Origin: Triparma columacea
Taxonomy: Eukaryota > Sar > Bolidophyceae > Parmales > Triparmaceae
Direction of reading: 5' to 3'
DNA: 51,711 nt
Assembly (NCBI GenBank): GCA_030267965.1
Contig: BRYA01000347.1
Span: forward strand, 1-51,711
Positions 34,596 through 45,284 of this stretch are shown one piece after another. Within the stretch, counting starts at the first letter, position 1, and each line of letters starts with the position of its first letter. The position numbers and the translations under genes are program-made. Below the pieces are notes generated by a model. It worked only from the letters and a program-made list of their open reading frames with translations. It was not told the origin of the DNA and searched no databases.

Positions 34596-36452
34596 ATGAA
34601 ATTGCTGTGGCTTGCAGCAATTTTTGCGGCTTCGGTCGTCGCCCAAGATGAGATGCCCCGAATAATTGGCGGTCGGAAGAAGAGGAGAAAGTTCGGAAGC
34701 GACGGACTGATACTTATGGGAGATGAGACCTTGCCAAGTCCCGAACAAAAGGCAAGGATGATGGAAGCTTATCAAACAGGGAAACCTTTTGACATTACTG
34801 ATACCCAATTCATCAACGCGGATCACGTTGAGAAGCAGGTTGAGAGGAAACCGAGCATGGTGAAGCTCCCGGGTCGAGATGAGTACTTGCTCCTCCCAGA
34901 CAGGGAGAGCGTGCTAAGCTTTAGGACCTTCAAGGACTTTGCCACCGAGGACGACGTGGAGAGCCAGGACGTCATGAGGGAGGAGGCCTGGTGGGGCAGG
35001 CTTTACATGGAGGGGATGCCCTTTAGCGTCCAGTATTTCAGGGGCCACTTTGGGCAGGCTCCAAAGAGGGGGCCCATCACTCTCATCAACGCCGAGCCCC
35101 TATCAATGTGCGACGAGAGGCAGATAGAACCGATATTGATGAACGGAGGCGAGATAGGCAAGTTGGGTGGTGACGTCTACCTATTGGCGACGAGAGGGCT
35201 GTGCACGTTTGGGGAGAAGGCAGGTGAGTGGCGGGGGGGGGGAGGGGGGGGGGGTTTGTCGTGGCGGGTTGCTTTCCTAGTGGCGGGTTGCTTTCCTAGT
35301 GGCGGGTTGCTTTCCTAGTGGCGGATTGCTTTCCTAGTTGCGTGTTGCTTTCCTAGTGGGCTGGATTTACACTCCCCTTCCCCCCCCCCCTCCTCAATGA
35401 CTCTCAACCCGTTACCCCTCCCTCTTAGTGCTCGCGCAGGAGGTCGGTGCCGCCGGGATAATATACATGAACTCCGAGGGAGGTATCTCGCACCCAAGCG
35501 CCCCTGACGTTCGTGAGATGAAGGATTTCTCCCCCAGCATGATTTCAAAGAATGATGGGGAGTACCTCTCGAAGGCCATCAAGGAGGCGGGGGGGGCAGT
35601 GGAAGTCAGAATGATCCCAATAGGGTGCGTCACTGAGCCTAAGAACTTGGAGACTGACAAGTTCTGCGAACCTGTAACCGTGGAGGAGAGGGAAGTCGAG
35701 GCCAAGGTGAAGAGCGGAGGTTACCTTGACATTGGGGGTCAGAAGGTGAGAAGGGGAGGAGGCCGTTGCGTTGGGTAGGACGGTTCCCGTCGGGATGTCT
35801 TTTTCGTAGGGGCGCCTCCTACCCCTTCCGTCCTAACCCTCCTCCCCCCCCCCCCCTCCCCCCCACCACCACCATCCAGGTGGACTTCCTAATGTCGACG
35901 TTTGGCGCCCCCGTAACCAACGGTAACTTTGCCGCCACCTACGTAACAGACGACGGTTGCGATCCCTCAACATTAACTTCCGTCCCTCCCTCCGTAATCG
36001 TACCCCGCGGCGGTTGCGACTTCTACAACAAGACCCTCAACTACGCAAACGCCGGCGCTTCCCTGGTTGTCATCGCCATGGACGTGGAGGAACCGGTTAG
36101 GCCTGGGGTGGTGTCGTGGCTTGGGTACAACGTTACGGCTACTGTAGTTACCGTGGGAAAGAGGGGGGGGGATATCCTTAAGGAGTTGGGGTCTGACGGG
36201 AAGGTGGTAACTTTTGACGTTAGGCTTGACTCGCAGGTTGACGGTGAGACTTATGCGAAACTGCGCGACCTCGCTTCACACTCACGGGGGGAGACCACGG
36301 GGTGGCCGATGAAGAAGAGGGAGAGGAAGGCCATGTTCAGGAGGCTTAAGAAGGAACTTGAGGGGGGGGGAGGAAGCAGCACGGAGACTTGGGCTATGTT
36401 CGAAAGAGCGTGCAAGGCGGGGGGACTCAACACGGCGGGAGAAGAGCTATAA
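34596..36452 (+). CDS. Secreted protein with two protease-associated (PA) domains
   Basis: Three exons (34596-35223, 35429-35745, 35880-36452) give 505 residues. A clear signal peptide (MKLLWLAAIFAASVVA) precedes a basic segment (GGRKKRRKFGSDG). PA domain 1 contains GDVYLLATRGLCTFGEKA|VLAQEVGAAGIIYMNSEG, spliced in the middle of its core strand-helix. PA domain 2 contains VIVPRGGCDFYNKTLNYANA followed by GASLVVIAMD, the classical R-G-x-C-x-F signature. The C-terminus is basic and helical with no membrane segment or ER-retention signal visible. PA domains occur in vacuolar sorting receptors, EDEM-type mannosidases and proteases, where they bind ligands or gate active sites; here two occur without a catalytic domain. 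I infer a lumenal or extracellular binding protein. Confidence 0.82.
35262..35356 (+). repeat. Five 19-bp tandem repeats inside an intron
   Basis: The unit TGGCGGGTTGCTTTCCTAG occurs five times head to tail (35262, 35281, 35300, 35319, 35338; the last two differ by one and two to three bases). It lies in the 205-bp first intron of the PA-domain gene. Each copy ends in a pyrimidine tract plus TAG that looks like a splice acceptor, but the acceptor used is about 70 bp downstream. Confidence 0.9.
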
Positions 36453-37160
36453 AAGAGGGGGTTTGGTGGGGGGGGGGGGTAGAGGGGCTAACAAGAGGGG
36501 GGGGACGGGGGCGGGGGGTTTGGTGAAATGTTTTGTGTAATACTCCGTCGTCTTCAAGTCAAATCAAAAAACTCTAGTTTGAAACTTGTGGAAGATAAAA
36601 GGCCAACACAAACTTAAAAGTAGTATAGTAGGTTCCAGTAAACAATTCACCTCATCACAAACTCGCAAAGCTCCGGGGTGAGAAAAAGTATCAACTCTAA
36701 ACTGCAAAACCCCCAATGTTCGAGGACGTTGCAAAACCCGTCGTCGGTCTGAAGAGAGGAGGAGGGTGATTGTTCGGGTTAGTTTTTGTTGCTTATCTCT
36801 CTCTTTCTTCATTTTTCTTTTTAGTTTTGTTCACGTTACACGTTTGTTGGGATCAGTTCTCAAAGATTAATTGTTTGAAACACTCATCCCTGGTACGCTA
36901 CTACCGGGTCGTGCATTCAAAAGCTACTAGTCATCATCCTTTCCCAAGAAGCAGTGTATATCTCGGTCTTTCTCTTGGGCGGTGTTCTTTCCCTTTCCTC
37001 ACCTTTGTACGCTTTTGTCTTGTGTCATGTTATTAGATTGCATGTTTCTTAAAAAGTAACATTCCGTCGTCGCCACACCTAAATCTTGTTCTTCCCCCCC
37101 CCCCCCAAACTTCCTCCCCTTCCCCTCCCCCCCCCCCACACACACACCATCCGGGTAACT
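36453..37160. other. Long convergent intergenic region
   Basis: About 700 bases between two convergent stop codons. It starts G-rich (36460-36530), becomes AT/CT-mixed (36540-37080) and ends in C-runs before the PA2G4 stop. No open frame with coding character, no repeat and no RNA gene was recognised. Confidence 0.4.
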
Positions 37161-38901
37161 TTACTTCCCCGCAGCCTTCTTCTTCTTCTTCTTCTTCGCC
37201 TCAGCCTTCTTCCTTTTCTTCTCTTCCTTTTCCCTAATCTCTTCCAGCATCTTCCTGTTTTCTTCATCCAATACCTTATCCGTGGTAAAGTACTCCGGCA
37301 GTCCCAGTCCCGTGACCCTCCTGGTCCCTCCTGGCATGAGGAGGACGGTGCACTTGTAGTGGGCGACGAAGACGCCGTCGCGCTCGTTGAAGACGGGGTA
37401 GGCGGAGAGGAGGTTGTGGTCGACGCACTCCTTTACGCCCATCTTGGCCTGGCGCTCGTCGGATACCATGCGGAGGGAGAAGGGCATGGTGGGGAAGTTG
37501 TCGGTTACCGCCTTGAGCAAGTAGTGACTGCAGGGGGGGTCGGGGGGGGCGGGGGGGGGGGGGGGCGTTAGTGAAAGCCTTGTGTTAGTGAATGCCTTGT
37601 TGCGTCCCCTATCCTATTGAATGTATCCTACATTCCCCTCTTTCCCTCACCTAGCCTTCATCCTAAGCTTGTAAGTCTGGTCAACATTCCTCTTATAGAC
37701 CGTCGTCCTGTCCGTCCCTTCCCTCCCCTTCCCCTCTCCCGTGGACATCGCAATGTCTACGCAGTAGACCTCGTTCTCTTCGAACGTGCAGGTCTCAACG
37801 CGCTCCTCACCCTCGTCGACGTTGGGGGCGCGGAGGGCAATCTCCTTGGGACCGTCGATAACGAAGTGCTTCATCTGGTGCATGCGGACGTTAGAGATGC
37901 ACTTCACGCCGTACGCCTCGCAGACCTTATCGAGGGCGGTGGTTACCTGGGCGTTGGTGTTGCCGGCCTTGATGGTCGCGGCGGCTACGAGCATGGCGTT
38001 GTGGGCGGCGGCGCAGACGGTACCGGCGGAGGGACCGGGGAGCTCGGGGGTGGTGCCCTGGGAGGAGACGCAGACGGTGTGGGCGGCGACGGCGATGTAG
38101 CCGTCGATGTGGCAGCCGAGGTCGATCTTTACCATGTCACCGGCGACTAGGCCGTCCTCAGGAGCCTCGGAGGCGAGGGGGGTGTAGTTGCAGATCTTCT
38201 CGTTTACGGAGAGGCAGACGGGGAAGGCCATGCCCTTGAGGACGGGCTTGCCGTTGACCTTCTTGTTGTAGATCTTGTCGAGGGACTTGGTGATGAGGGC
38301 CTCTCCGATCTTGATGAGGTCGAGGATCTTGGCTCCGGCGACAATGTGGGGGATGAGGGTTTCAAGGGCGAGGTTGGTGATGCGGGATGCCTCGAGGTAC
38401 TTGGTAACGACTGTGTGTGGTGGTGGGGTGGGGGGGGTGAGTGGGTGGGGGGGTGTGGGTGTGTGTGGGTGTTGTGTGTTGTGTGTATTGCGTGTGTTGT
38501 ATATATTGTAGTATAATGCCACATTATCCCATATTATGCCATATTCTGGCCTCTAAGCAGCCCCAACACCACCCAATTTCCAAATTCTTACCTTCAGTCG
38601 AGCTCAGGTCTCTCGCAACCTCTTCCTCCTCAGCAACCTCAGTAGTCTCCTCCTCAAGCTCGTCATCAGAGGGGAGAGAGATCTATATTGTATAGTATGT
38701 GTATGTGTGCGTATATGTTTGTTAGTTCTATGAGTTGAAAATGTGCTTGAAAAGGGTGGAGCAAAACGTGGCCACACACTTGCAAAAGGATTTATACCCC
38801 TATTATAGCTCTGTATGTACGATACAACTAGATACAAGAACATACAAGCATACATTAGTACACATATGACTTACATCGTCATCATCAACCATAGCAGACA
38901 T
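37161..38901 (-). CDS. PA2G4: Proliferation-associated protein 2G4 / EBP1-like (pita-bread fold)
   Basis: Four minus-strand exons (38901-38875, 38682-38592, 38410-37651, 37527-37161) encode 414 residues. The N-terminus is acidic (MSAMVDDDD|ISLPSDDELEEE), then VVTKYLEASRITNLALETLI, FPVCLSVNEKICNYTPLASE, VKIDLGCHIDGYIAVAAHTV, GVKCISNVRMHQMKHFVIDG and the Lys-rich tail (RKKAEAKKKKKKKAAGK). These are the signatures of PA2G4/EBP1, the non-catalytic relative of type II methionine aminopeptidase: the fold is kept while metal ligands are lost. Family members sit at the ribosome tunnel exit and affect ribosome biogenesis and cell growth. The first coding exon has nine codons only. The 27-nt exon and its GAT|GTAAGT donor are supported by the reading frame and by the acidic N-terminus found in homologues. 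Confidence 0.93.
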
Positions 38902-39440
38902 AGTTAATTGCTGTTTTTATGAATAGGGTAGGAGTGGAGGGAGGAAGAGAATTGAGGGAAAGTTGCCATTTTGCAGAGGAAATACCACTCTTGAGGAATA
39001 ACGAAATCTGGCGAAGGTCTTTTGCAAATTAAACGCGGTGCGGTTTATTGCCATTCCAAGCGCGTCGAAGGTGTCCGAGACACGCTTCTCAGCAAGGTGG
39101 GTGGGTGGCATTAAAAGATTCTTCCTCTGCGCGACGCTACTCCTGTTATGGGGCCGTAGCCCCAAGGTGAGCGTTCGCACTTTTAAACTGTGTTAAGCAG
39201 AGAATTAATTTGGCCTTCGGTCATTTCGTCGCTCCTCAATTCATTAAAAAACATGAAGAAAAAGGAGACAACCCAAGCCCAAAAGAAGTCCAAAAAGAGC
39301 AAAAAGAGAGAAAAGGGCTCAAAAGTCACCCAAACTTACAAAGAACCCTCACACAAGCGTCACATCACTAACCTCGACACATACAAGCACCAAGACAAAC
39401 AAACAAACACAAACACACAAATATAACCACCAAATCAGAA
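38902..39440. promoter_or_regulatory. Divergent intergenic region (putative promoters of PA2G4 and plastid FtsY)
   Basis: About 540 bases between divergent starts. It contains a perfect hairpin-forming palindrome TGGGGCCGTAGCCCCA near 39148 and an A/K-rich stretch (39250-39320) upstream of the FtsY start. Both promoters must lie here; no defined element is identified. The short frame in 39190-39426 is low complexity and is not called. Confidence 0.4.
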
Positions 39441-41248
39441 ATGATGTCACGAAATGTTGTAGTCAGCATCCTGATTTCAACACTTATGTTCACAATAGCG
39501 TTCAAAAATACACAAGCATTCCTATTCAACCCACTCCTACGCCAACCAACCTTCATATCACCCTCAAACCCCCCCTCAACCCCTCCCTCAACCCCCTCAA
39601 ACTTAGGCTCTCCTCGAGCCCCCCCCACTGCCCTCCACCTTTTCAACTTCTTCAACGACAAGGTCAAGGAAGGAGTCGCGCAGCTAGGTAACCTGGCGGC
39701 GGCGACGGCGCAGGGTAACATCACAAAGGGACTAGAGAGCATAGGAGAGTACGTGGAACAGGAGAATGAAATATTCTCAACCAAAATACAGGTGAGGGTT
39801 ACAGCGGGGATAGATAGATATATGAGCACAAGATTTAACAACAAGCCATGTAAAACCAACCCCTCCCCCCATCCTCCCCCCAACCCAAGTCCATCTTCAA
39901 AGGCAACGCAGTAGGTGAAGGTCTCTTATCAATCTTCGATTCCACCTCTGACGTCGAAAAGATGCTCTCCTCCCTCTCCGATCTCCTCCTCTCCTGCGAC
40001 CTCGGCGTCGCCGCGACCTCGGTCGTGATTGATGAAGTCAGGGAAGTCCTCCAAATAGACCCTACGTTAAAACCAAACGACCTTAAAAGAGTCGTAAGAT
40101 CGTCACTCATAAACATACTATCCCCCTCCTCCTCCTCCTCAACTCCCACAAACGCAATGTCCTTCTGTCCCCCCGGTTCCCCCTTTACAGTTTGGTTCGT
40201 AATGGGTTCGAACGGTATGGGTAAAACGACGACCATAGGAAAGCTAACCAACCTCCTCCAAACACAATCAAAAGCAGCCGTGGGGGAGGAGTATAAAATA
40301 CTACTCGCAAGCTGTGATACTTATAGAGCCGCCGCGAGTAAACAGTTGGAAGTATGGAGTCAAAGAGGGGAAGGAGACGTCTTTGGACCGGAGGAATATA
40401 TGAGGGAAAAAGGAAGAACGGAATGGACGGATGAAGAACTGGGGAAAATCGGACCTAGCACGGTTCTGTATGGAGCACTGGAAAAAGCTAAGGAGGTAAG
40501 AAGGGGGGGAGGGGGGAGGAGGAAGGTGATGATTTATATTTTATTTAACTAACACACACCACTCTCAACCCTCGTGTGTCTCCTCTTGTTCCTAAAAAAG
40601 TCTGGTTACGATCATCTAATAGTCGATACATCCGGTCGTCTTAGTAACAACGTGAACCTAAACAACGAGTTAATAAAAATGAAGTCCGTCATCACGAAAT
40701 TCCTAGGTAGACAACCCGACGAGACTCTCCTAGTAATCGACGCTACGCAAGGAACAGCGGCGCTGGAATCAGCGAGAGTCTGGAAAAAGGAAGTCGGAGT
40801 TACTAGCCTTGTACTTACTAAACTCGATGGTATGGCTACGGGGGGGGGGGTTGTGGGGGTTACAAGGGAACTTGGGATACCGGTTAAAATGGTTGGGGTA
40901 GGGGAAGGGATCGACGATTTGAAGGAATTTGATGTGGGGGTTTTCGTGGATGGGATTATGGGGGAGGGGGGGGAGGAGGATTGGGAGGGGATTGATAGGA
41001 AAGTTGAGGTATTAAGAGGGAAAGTTAGAGAGAAATATATGGAGGAGGAGGAGGAGGAGGAAGAGGAGGTGGTGGAATATGATAAGACTGTTGTGGGAGA
41101 GGTGGAGAGAGGAGAAGAGGTGACGGTAACGGAGGTAACGGAGGTGACAACAACAAAAGACAAAACGATGGAGGGACCGAGCAAAGCGATGAGGAGGAGA
41201 CAACAGAAGATTGCGAAAAAGAGAAACAAAAAGAAATCGAGAAGCTAA
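39441..41248 (+). CDS. cpFtsY: Plastid signal-recognition-particle receptor FtsY
   Basis: Exons 39441-39791, 39890-40495 and 40601-41248 encode 534 residues. The N-terminus is a bipartite plastid signal: hydrophobic signal peptide (MMSRNVVVSILISTLMFTIA) ending in NTQA|FLFNPLLRQP, with the conserved Phe after the cleavage site, then a Ser/Thr/Pro transit-like region. The NG domain follows: LLSCDLGVAATSVVIDEVRE (N domain), G1 GSNGMGKTTTIGKL, G2 SCDTYRAAASKQLE, G3 VDTSGRLSNN, G4 VLTKLDGMATGGGVVG. It lacks the acidic A-domain of cytosolic SR-alpha. The C-terminus is an unusual highly acidic then basic extension (EEEEEEEEEVVEYD ... RRRQQKIAKKRNKKKSRS). It should dock cpSRP54 at the thylakoid for membrane-protein insertion. 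Confidence 0.93.
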
Positions 41249-41371
41249 CTCGTTGGCAAAGACATATCGTAAATTAGGGGGTTCTCATTAAAAATTTGCA
41301 AAATCTGATAATGATGGTTGTTTCTGATACAAAATCCAATCTTTTGTTGCTTTGTGTAACCCCAAAACTAA

Positions 41372-43399
41372 CTAACTTTCTCCCTGCCAGCCTGGCGAAA
41401 CGATATTCAAGATGCCTGCCACTATAGAGTAGAGGAGGCTGATCCCGGTAATGCTGAGGAAAATGAAGCCTCCAACCTTGCTTGAGTGCCCGTAGTTCAA
41501 GGCCATGAGCTCCTCCCTTGTGCCTGGGAGCAGCTTTACGAACAGTAGCCCGGAACATTGCAGTGCTGTCGTAAGGAGAGTCAGCTTGATCATGCCGCTC
41601 ATTGTTCCAGCTCCGCAGACGTCCACCTCGATGTCCTCCTTCGTAATCATACAAGTCCCGTCGTCCGGAATGCACGAGTCGCACTGTTCGCTGTTGGAAG
41701 CGAGCACCTCCTTCGATACGTCCCAGATCGAGAGCAGAGACGTGGAGATCATCGACGAGAGATTGAGGGCCGCGTTGTGGACCGTCGTGAACATTGCGTA
41801 GGAGGCGCCCTCGGACCCTGACGGGCAAAGGTGGACCATCATTATCGTCGTGGGGAGGAACTGGACACCGGCTGCATGAAAGCAAAAGAAGGGCGAAGGG
41901 TTAGGACGAACAAGATCGCGTAATGACGCATCGCGTGTACCCTGCTCACCTATGAACTCCGCCATGGCGTCGTCGCCTAGTGAAAACCAAAACGCCCCGA
42001 GCCCGAACGTGATACCCTGAATGAGCAGGATCTGCAACATTGACAGTACACCGTTGATGGCCGTCGTGATGATATACACGGATCTCCAAGACCACTTGAT
42101 GAAGTAGTACTTGTAGGCCATGACGCCCACATACAGGAGCACGTAGGACGCGATCAGCAGCGAGTTGAGCTCGACGCTCGTAAACCCGAGGGTGGAGACA
42201 AGATACTGCTTCCAGGCGCTATTCCCGATCTGGAGAACGTTGTAAATGTACACGAACGCCATGGGCTGCCAGACGGCACGGGAACACACAGTGGCCCATA
42301 TCTGCGGGTGGGAAAGGGTTGTGTTAGTGCGCACGCGCTGTTGTACTGTACTTTCGCGGAGCAGACATTCTCACCTCCCCGCACTGCTGCTTGGCGGTGA
42401 GGACAACGGGGTGGAACTCCTCCCTGAAGGCGTATACGAGGGGCATGATCATCAGGGGCAGGAGGGCCATCAGGAAGACAATCGACTCCGGGCCCAAGGT
42501 GGGGTAGAGGGCGGTGGAGACTGGGGCGAAGAGCATGAGAGCGAAGAAGCGGAGGGCATAACAGGTGGACTGGAGGGAACCCCGGGAATCCGCGGGCTCG
42601 AGCTTGGCCTTTTCGGCGACGACGGAGTCGGCCATGACATCCGCGTACCAGAAACCGAACCCGAAAAGGAAGTAGATAACGCTCAGGAAATCTATGCTGG
42701 GAGCGCCGTACATTTTGATGTTGAGGAAAAGCAGGACCATCGTCAGGGAGGTGAGACCCCAGCCGAGGAACATATAGGACTTACGGCGGTACCCGAACAG
42801 CAGGTTGCCGTCCGATATGAACCCGTAGATGAGCTTGAAGGAAGCCGGGAGGCCCCGAAGGCCGACGATGGTGACCTGTTGGGCCTCGGAGGCCCCAAGG
42901 TCGACGGGGTAGACATTCATGAGGGCGCCGGAGAGGCCTTGGAGGGCACCGACGAGGAAGTAACAGGCTGGTATTGCAATGTTCTCGCGACGGAGGAGCT
43001 GGACGGAGGGGGGAAGGTGGGGGGGGTACAGGTAGTTGGAGACGCGGACCTTGGGGAGAGAGGAAAGGGGGGAGTGTTAGAGGGGAGGGGGTAGAGGGGA
43101 AGGTTGTTGCGCAATTTGCTCACCTTCCACGGGAGGTTTGTCTGCGAGGAGGTCTTTGTACCAGCAGGTACAGAGGTTTTTATTTCCATGGTATCCAAAA
43201 GACCTTCTCCGTCATTTGTGCTCCCCATACTTGAGGACCTGCCGTGAGAATTGTTGCGGGCCCTGAATCCCTCGCTGCGGAAGCGTTCAAGGTTCATATC
43301 CTCATCATCATCATCATCTGTGGAAGATATGGTGGGCAGTTCTATCGATATGGGCACGTCGGCGTCATCTAAAGTTGAAAGTGGCATATGACCTTGCAT
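41372..43399 (-). CDS. BT1-family (folate/biopterin transporter-type) MFS protein
   Basis: Four minus-strand exons (43399-43124, 43049-42375, 42301-41950, 41871-41372) encode 600 residues. A polar Ser/Asp-rich N-tail precedes about twelve membrane helices. Family-typical blocks are YFLVGALQGLSGALMNVYPV, LRGLPASFKLIYGFISDGNL, FGYRRKSYMFLGWGLTSLTM, YADVMADSVVAEKAKLEPAD and the SRGSLQSTCYALRFF loop, which match BT1/FBT proteins (pteridine/folate carriers) of kinetoplastids, plants and cyanobacteria. The large loop between helices 9 and 10 has six Cys. Substrate is unproven; folate, pteridine or SAM-like compounds are known substrates in the family. The start is the first ATG (MQGHMPLSTL); longer frames upstream lack an ATG. 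Confidence 0.88.
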
Positions 43400-44027
43400 T
43401 TCACGCTGTTGCTCTGACGAAAGGTCGTTAAAAAATGACTTGGGGATGACAATTGAGCCTTTTTGTGACCAGCCAAAAATTAGCAAGTTTCAGGTGCGCA
43501 CTTTTTCGTTCATTTAGCGTTTGAAATGTCATATTTTCTCTCTATCGAGTTTACTTTCTTTTGTCTGCCGTATCGATAATGGTTTTGTAGAAATTGAGTG
43601 CTCAGTAGAGCCAAGGTTATCATGGCCACCAACCGAACCTCTGTCACTGTCCTGATTTGCCTGGTTCATCACATGATTTATACAACACGCGTTCATCTTT
43701 AAACAGTCGACGGAGAGTTGGACGTCCCACCACTCAACGTTTCACATGGACGCTAAATCAAAGTGCTGTGCAGCGATGCAATCGACGAGCGTTATGCGAG
43801 TTTTTGCTGTCACCTTCCGGCCCCACGTTGGCTGGGAGGTGCTTCTCTTCCAGCAACATCCAAGTCTTCTCGCTTAACAACTTTATCGCGCATCGACGAA
43901 TCGACGAATCGACTTACCCCTGAATGAATACCAGCCTACCGTCATTATTCGCTTCACAGAAAATACTTTGGCAATCGTCTCCGTGCTCCTCACCTTCGCG
44001 CCGCTAGCCCTCGGATTTGCCGCCCCC
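43400..44027. other. Divergent intergenic region with possible missing 5' exon of the phosphatase
   Basis: About 630 bases between BT1 (minus) and the HAD phosphatase (plus). The last 70 bases are in frame with the phosphatase and encode IVSVLLTFAPLALGFAAP, a signal-like stretch preceded by an acceptor-like CGCTTCACAG ending at 43959. Upstream, 43623-43920 contains ATGs that do not join in frame. Apart from this and simple promoters, nothing is recognised. Confidence 0.4.
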
Positions 44028-44552
44028 ATGTCGTCGTCACGACCAAAGGTCGTGGCTTTCGATCTCGATGGCACGATCTGGAGCCCAGATATGTACATGC
44101 TCTGGGGTGGGGGGGCTCCATTCACAGTGGAGAGTGACGAAGTTTTGAAGGACTGCAGTGGACAGAAGGTCAAACTCCTAGGGATATCGGGTGGGATACT
44201 GGACGAGCTCAAGACGGAGGAAGGGTGGAAGGGCGTGAAAGTTGCGTGGGTGAGCTGCACAGATGAACCGACATGGGCAGATGAGTGTATGAGGAAGTTC
44301 AAGACCCCCATGGGGATGACATTGGTGGAGAGAATCGACGAGCAGTGCATATACAAAGCAAACAAGCAGAAACACTTCAAGGACTTGAAGGAAAGGACAG
44401 GGGTGGAGTACGAGGAGATGATCTTCTTCGATAATGAGAGGGGGAATATTGCGAGTGTAGAGAAGCTGGGGGTAACAAGCGTGTACTGCCCGGACGGCAT
44501 GACGGAGGAGGTTTGGAGGAGGGGGTTGAGGGAATTTGAGGAGAGGGGATAG
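44028..44552 (+). CDS. MDP-1-like HAD-family phosphatase
   Basis: From the first in-frame ATG the frame has 174 residues. It starts SSRPKVVAFDLDGTIWSPDM, with the catalytic DxDGT signature of the haloacid dehalogenase superfamily, followed by VKVAWVSCTDEPTWADECMR (Ser/Thr motif II region), a KHFKDLKERTGVEYEEMIFF motif III region and DNERGNIASVEKLGVTSVYC, matching the cap-less magnesium-dependent phosphatase-1 group. Members act on phosphotyrosine-like or ketosamine-phosphate substrates. The frame continues upstream without an ATG through a hydrophobic stretch ending GFAAP, resembling the cleavage site of a plastid presequence, so an unseen 5' exon is likely and the mature enzyme may be plastid-located. 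The 3' end is clear. Confidence 0.8.
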   Translation: MSSSRPKVVAFDLDGTIWSPDMYMLWGGGAPFTVESDEVLKDCSGQKVKLLGISGGILDELKTEEGWKGVKVAWVSCTDEPTWADECMRKFKTPMGMTLVERIDEQCIYKANKQKHFKDLKERTGVEYEEMIFFDNERGNIASVEKLGVTSVYCPDGMTEEVWRRGLREFEERG

Positions 44553-45284
44553 TAAGGGCTTAAAGTTGCGCATTTAGATATCACTGGTTTTCGAAATCGT
44601 GTGGTGACTTGGTTTTCTTTATATCTTCCTTAGAGCGGTGCTACCTACCTGCTGCGCTGCTTTGGAAACACGCTGCGCTTCTTGAGACGTTGCTGCGATC
44701 AATTAACGATTTTGTATCAGATTTTTGCAGATTTTGCAAATATTAAAATCACTTTAAATCTATTAAATATTATAATTTAGTAAAATATGTGATTAAATAT
44801 CTCTGTATACTTCAGATATGACAATATAATCATTTGAAGTTATTAATTTATCGATAACATTTGAGCTTTGTATACATAATATATGAAAATTTCTATAATA
44901 ATCAATTGATCAATAAATAGCTTTAATTTACAATTTCAAATGTTTTAAACAATTATTATTTTTCATATGTGTAATTAATGTGGATAATCGTCATGGATCA
45001 AAAGAAGATTTTGATAGACTAGTGGAATATGATTAAAAACTAAATGAAATGAGGAACTAAGAGAACCTTCAAAATAAAAAAATCATTTGACCCTAATCCA
45101 ACGTATCATGTAAGTTTTAACGGCGATGTGTGGACCACTCCACGCAGAATCTTCTCGAGAATACGCATAAAAACGGCCTTTCCTCTCCTTCCATCAGTTC
45201 CCCAGCATCCGACTCGCCCATCCTGCTGAAAACCCTCGAAACTAACCCCCCACCCACCGCAGGTCAACTCTGATTTCGATAGCA
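44553..45284. other. AT-rich intergenic island
   Basis: About 730 bases between two plus-strand genes. From about 44700 to 45110 the sequence is strongly AT-rich (many TTTAAAT, ATTATAA and TTAATTT words) in sharp contrast to the GC-rich neighbourhood. It has no coding frame. The last 170 bases become CT-rich and end in an acceptor-like CACCGCAG (45263) just before the next ATG, which may be a 5'-UTR intron end. Confidence 0.6.

Noticed and set aside
36541..37080. tRNA or structured RNA in the long convergent intergenic region
   Set aside because: No cloverleaf with matching arms or B-box could be assembled by eye.
39148..39163. Palindrome TGGGGCCGTAGCCCCA as a terminator or operator
   Set aside because: A single short hairpin in a eukaryotic intergenic region with no other support; left as a remark.
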